From Cladopsammia gracilis (Eukaryota; Cnidaria; Anthozoa; Scleractinia; Dendrophylliidae): DNA of 64,000 bases. This document shows positions 63,256-64,000 of the stretch, in pieces. Location: contig JAJGOT010000167.1 in the NCBI GenBank assembly GCA_022457155.1, positions 1,385,001-1,449,000 on the forward strand, given 5' to 3'. A program made the position numbers and the translations under genes. The notes below the pieces were generated by a model. That model was not told where the DNA came from. It made no database searches and saw only the letters and a program-made list of their open reading frames with translations. Position 1 is the first letter of the stretch; each line of letters begins with the position of its first letter.

Positions 63256-64000
63256 ACAAGTCAGAATCAGAGAGTTCATAACAATTTAGGACATGATCAT
63301 CCAAGATGAATTCTCTTGATACATGTATTTCAACAACTTCTCCTCACCACCACTCTAATAAATGTATGGGGACAAGAAAGGAGAATTTGTAAATTGATGA
63401 CGATGATGACGATTAAAGTGTTAAAGGGCTCAATTTTATTGCTGTGTTGCTGTTGGCAACATTTCATGCAACTTGTCAAATCACGATCTTTGTTTTTGCA
63501 AAATACTATTACCGTAGTTATTTACTATAAGCCGACCTATTTTTTGAAAAATTTTGACTTCAATCTGCCAAATAAAGTCCAAACAAGGGGGTTCGGCTTA
63601 TAGCCGAGAGTTCGATCGATTTAATTTTTTTCTCAGATGTCAAAACCAAAGGAAATGTCACGCAAATTTCGAAATCGTCCTGTAGCCAAGTTCCCAGTAA
63701 TAAAACACAGCTAACAAGAGACACAAAACTGTTGGTCATTGAACTTTTATAGAATTGGTGGCTCCTTAAGGAGCCGTTTTGTATAAAGCTTTCAACTGAC
63801 AATACAGTTTACTCGCCATCTGCGTCACTCTCGCCTTCACTCTCAGTCTCAAACTCGTTGTCTTCGTCATCGTCGATCTCCTGTGCCTCCTCATTGTAGT
63901 ATTAAATTGTGCAAAAACGTTGTAAAATGAGGGATATTGCAATCGACAAGTTGAGATCACAAACATCACAATCTTTGTTTTTGAGACAAAACATGACTTA
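63256..64000. other. Right edge: unassigned, possible DNA-transposon end
   Basis: 63510-63610 has TTATTTACTATAAGCCGACC and GGTTCGGCTTATAGCCGAGA, words with the look of a pogo-type terminus. On the reverse strand, 63910-63820 reads a very acidic C-terminus (NEFETESEGESDADGE then stop), which could be the tail of a transposase or of a host protein continuing beyond the window. No upstream exon of the PWWP3-like gene was recognised. Confidence 0.35.

Overview
The window is animal nuclear DNA: AT-rich, with short GT-AG exons in long introns, and full of Penelope-like retroelements, foldback elements and MITEs. The gene sequences and repeat types suggest a cnidarian, probably a stony coral. That assignment is inference; no marker gene is present. 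Exons were placed by hand from splice sites, reading phase and similarity to remembered protein families.

Layout. 250-2961 (+): 3' exons of a laminin-G/concanavalin-A-like gene. 4813-8279 (-): POLR3G/RPC7, an RNA polymerase III subunit, with two frame problems. It is head-to-head, 79 bp apart, with 8359-12744 (+): PGPEP1, pyroglutamyl-peptidase I, complete in six exons. 12745-22142: mobile-element territory with an 88-bp tandem repeat, a decayed Penelope fragment, two nested inverted-repeat elements (the inner one holds a SAP-domain-like gene) and a Penelope-like element with an intact RT/GIY-YIG ORF. 22143-27163 (+): SMN (survival motor neuron), complete in ten exons, with a possible second degenerate Tudor domain. 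27895-29346 (-): an intronless CCDC15-like gene. 32905-35394 (-): SUB1/PC4. 36500-38090: a run of abutting foldback MITEs. 38170 to the right edge (-): a PWWP3A/MUM1-like chromatin gene whose 5' end lies outside the window.

The main feature is a direct tandem duplication of about 10.51 kb (42088-52598 and 52599-63111) inside the PWWP3-like gene. The copies appear to differ by about three substitutions and two length changes. The duplicated block carries nine internal exons totalling 1923 nt (641 codons). Its two ends have matching phase, so splicing from one copy to the next stays in frame and predicts a protein with two PWWP domains. The breakpoints lie inside two different MITE-like elements and share about 2 bp of microhomology.

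The host genes do not form an operon. They cover housekeeping RNA and DNA functions: Pol III transcription (POLR3G), snRNP assembly (SMN), general transcription/ssDNA binding (SUB1) and chromatin (PWWP3-like), plus a peptidase and a centriole-type coiled-coil protein.
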